A stretch of DNA of 64,000 bases from Primorskyibacter flagellatus (GTDB lineage Bacteria; Pseudomonadota; Alphaproteobacteria; Rhodobacterales; Rhodobacteraceae), in contig NZ_BMFJ01000001.1 of the NCBI RefSeq assembly GCF_014638275.1, positions 2,220,338 through 2,284,337 on the forward strand, in the 5' to 3' direction. This document shows, in pieces, positions 63,655-64,000 of this stretch. The notes beneath the pieces were generated by a model. The model was not told the origin of the DNA, ran no database searches, and saw only the letters and a list, made by a program, of their open reading frames with translations. The translations under genes were made by a program, and so were the position numbers. Position 1 is the first letter of the stretch. Every line of letters begins with the position of its first letter.

Positions 63655-64000
63655 TCACCACCTGAGCAGCCGCGCCCCGACAAGGGCCCCCAACCCGGTC
63701 GCGATCAGGATCCCCGCCGAATACCACGTCGCGTAGAACAGCGGCGAATCCTCGTTGCAGAACGTCGAATAGACCGTCGTCGCGATGCCCGCGGCCGCCA
63801 GTCCCGCCAGCGCGCCGCTCAGGGCCGGACGGGTCGCCGCGCCGGAGCGGAGGGCGGCGAGGAACCCGGCGTAGAGCGGAACCGACAGGACGACGATGAA
63901 GGGCAGGCAAACCGGGATGGAATGGCCGAGGAAGTCGCGCAGCCGCGCCTGTTCCGGTGTCGTGACGAAGGCCCAGAAAAACAGGGCCGCACCCGCCGCC
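63655..64000 (-). CDS. NrsF/DUF1109-like membrane anti-sigma protein, C-terminal part, cut by window edge
   Basis: The last 114 residues of a protein whose start lies beyond base 64000. It contains about four hydrophobic segments and ends FCNEDSPLFYATWYSAG, then a Gly/Ala helix and VGARLLRW. A C-x-E loop, a WY pair and a terminal LLRW are the marks of the NrsF (DUF1109) family, six-helix proteins that hold an ECF sigma factor (SigF type) inactive at the membrane. The sigma-factor gene would be expected next to its 5' end, outside the window. Confidence 0.72.
   Translation of the reverse strand, partial: AAGAALFFWAFVTTPEQARLRDFLGHSIPVCLPFIVVLSVPLYAGFLAALRSGAATRPALSGALAGLAAAGIATTVYSTFCNEDSPLFYATWYSAGILIATGLGALVGARLLRW

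Noticed and set aside
1..64000. tRNA, rRNA, CRISPR array, insertion sequence or prophage
   Set aside because: I looked for cloverleaf ends, regular repeats with spacers, transposase motifs and phage structural genes and saw none.

Overview
The window reads as chromosomal DNA of a high-GC alphaproteobacterium of the Rhodobacteraceae (Roseobacter/Rhodobacter type). The reasons are the gene order and protein style: ctaC-ctaB, a Tad locus with an OmpA-type lipoprotein after the secretin, ybgC-tolQRAB-pal-cpoB-tilS-ftsH, two VPLPA-CTERM proteins, a DUF1127 protein, and C/G-rich intergenic hairpins followed by an (A/G)TATTT core. Almost everything is housekeeping or core accessory. I see no rRNA, tRNA, CRISPR array, insertion sequence or prophage. 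This is recognition by reading, not by database search.

Layout. 1-8.2 kb: 5' part of ctaB and ctaC (aa3 oxidase assembly and subunit II, minus strand), tldD, a VPLPA-CTERM protein, dprA, topA and a Tat-exported L,D-transpeptidase. 8.3-10.7 kb: the two subunits of a succinyl-CoA:3-oxoacid CoA-transferase with a blue-light (LOV) histidine kinase gene between them. 10.8-25.7 kb: a lytic transglycosylase, then a Tad/Flp pilus locus of two tiny pilins, cpaB, the secretin, an OmpA-type lipoprotein, tadZ, the TadA/CpaF ATPase, tadB, tadC, two TPR lipoproteins and a prepilin peptidase. A convergent polytopic membrane protein and an AAA+ ATPase follow. 25.8-35.2 kb: a divergent MarR/DHA2-efflux pair, an Lhr-type helicase with the PdeM phosphoesterase, a PaaI thioesterase, folD, a 26-residue membrane peptide, a MOSC protein, a Tam-like methyltransferase and a histidine-phosphatase-like protein.

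35.5-47.9 kb, all minus strand: ruvC-ruvA-orf-ruvB, a hypothetical gene, ybgC-tolQ-tolR-tolA-tolB-pal-cpoB-tilS-ftsH. This is the trans-envelope Tol-Pal machine plus Holliday-junction resolution, tRNA-Ile lysidine synthesis and membrane proteolysis. 48.2-64 kb: a DUF1127 protein, prmA, an MFS protein, priA, a second VPLPA-CTERM protein, a transaldolase-like aldolase, a DUF484-xerC pair, two alpha/beta hydrolases, another MFS protein, thrS, a divergent aldo-keto reductase/TetR pair and the C-terminal part of an NrsF-like (DUF1109) anti-sigma protein.

Most worth following up: (1) the LOV histidine kinase inside the CoA-transferase operon; (2) a Tad pilus with Asp-Trp in place of Glu-Tyr in both pilins, no CpaD and a TadZ without the Walker lysine; (3) CtrA-like boxes (8 of 9 positions) before dprA and before the AAA+ ATPase; (4) a 26-residue membrane peptide with its own strong ribosome-binding site and terminator; (5) strong palindromic operator candidates; (6) dispersed intergenic repeats of two types. 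No wholly unknown multi-gene system stands out; the novelty here is in variants and arrangements.
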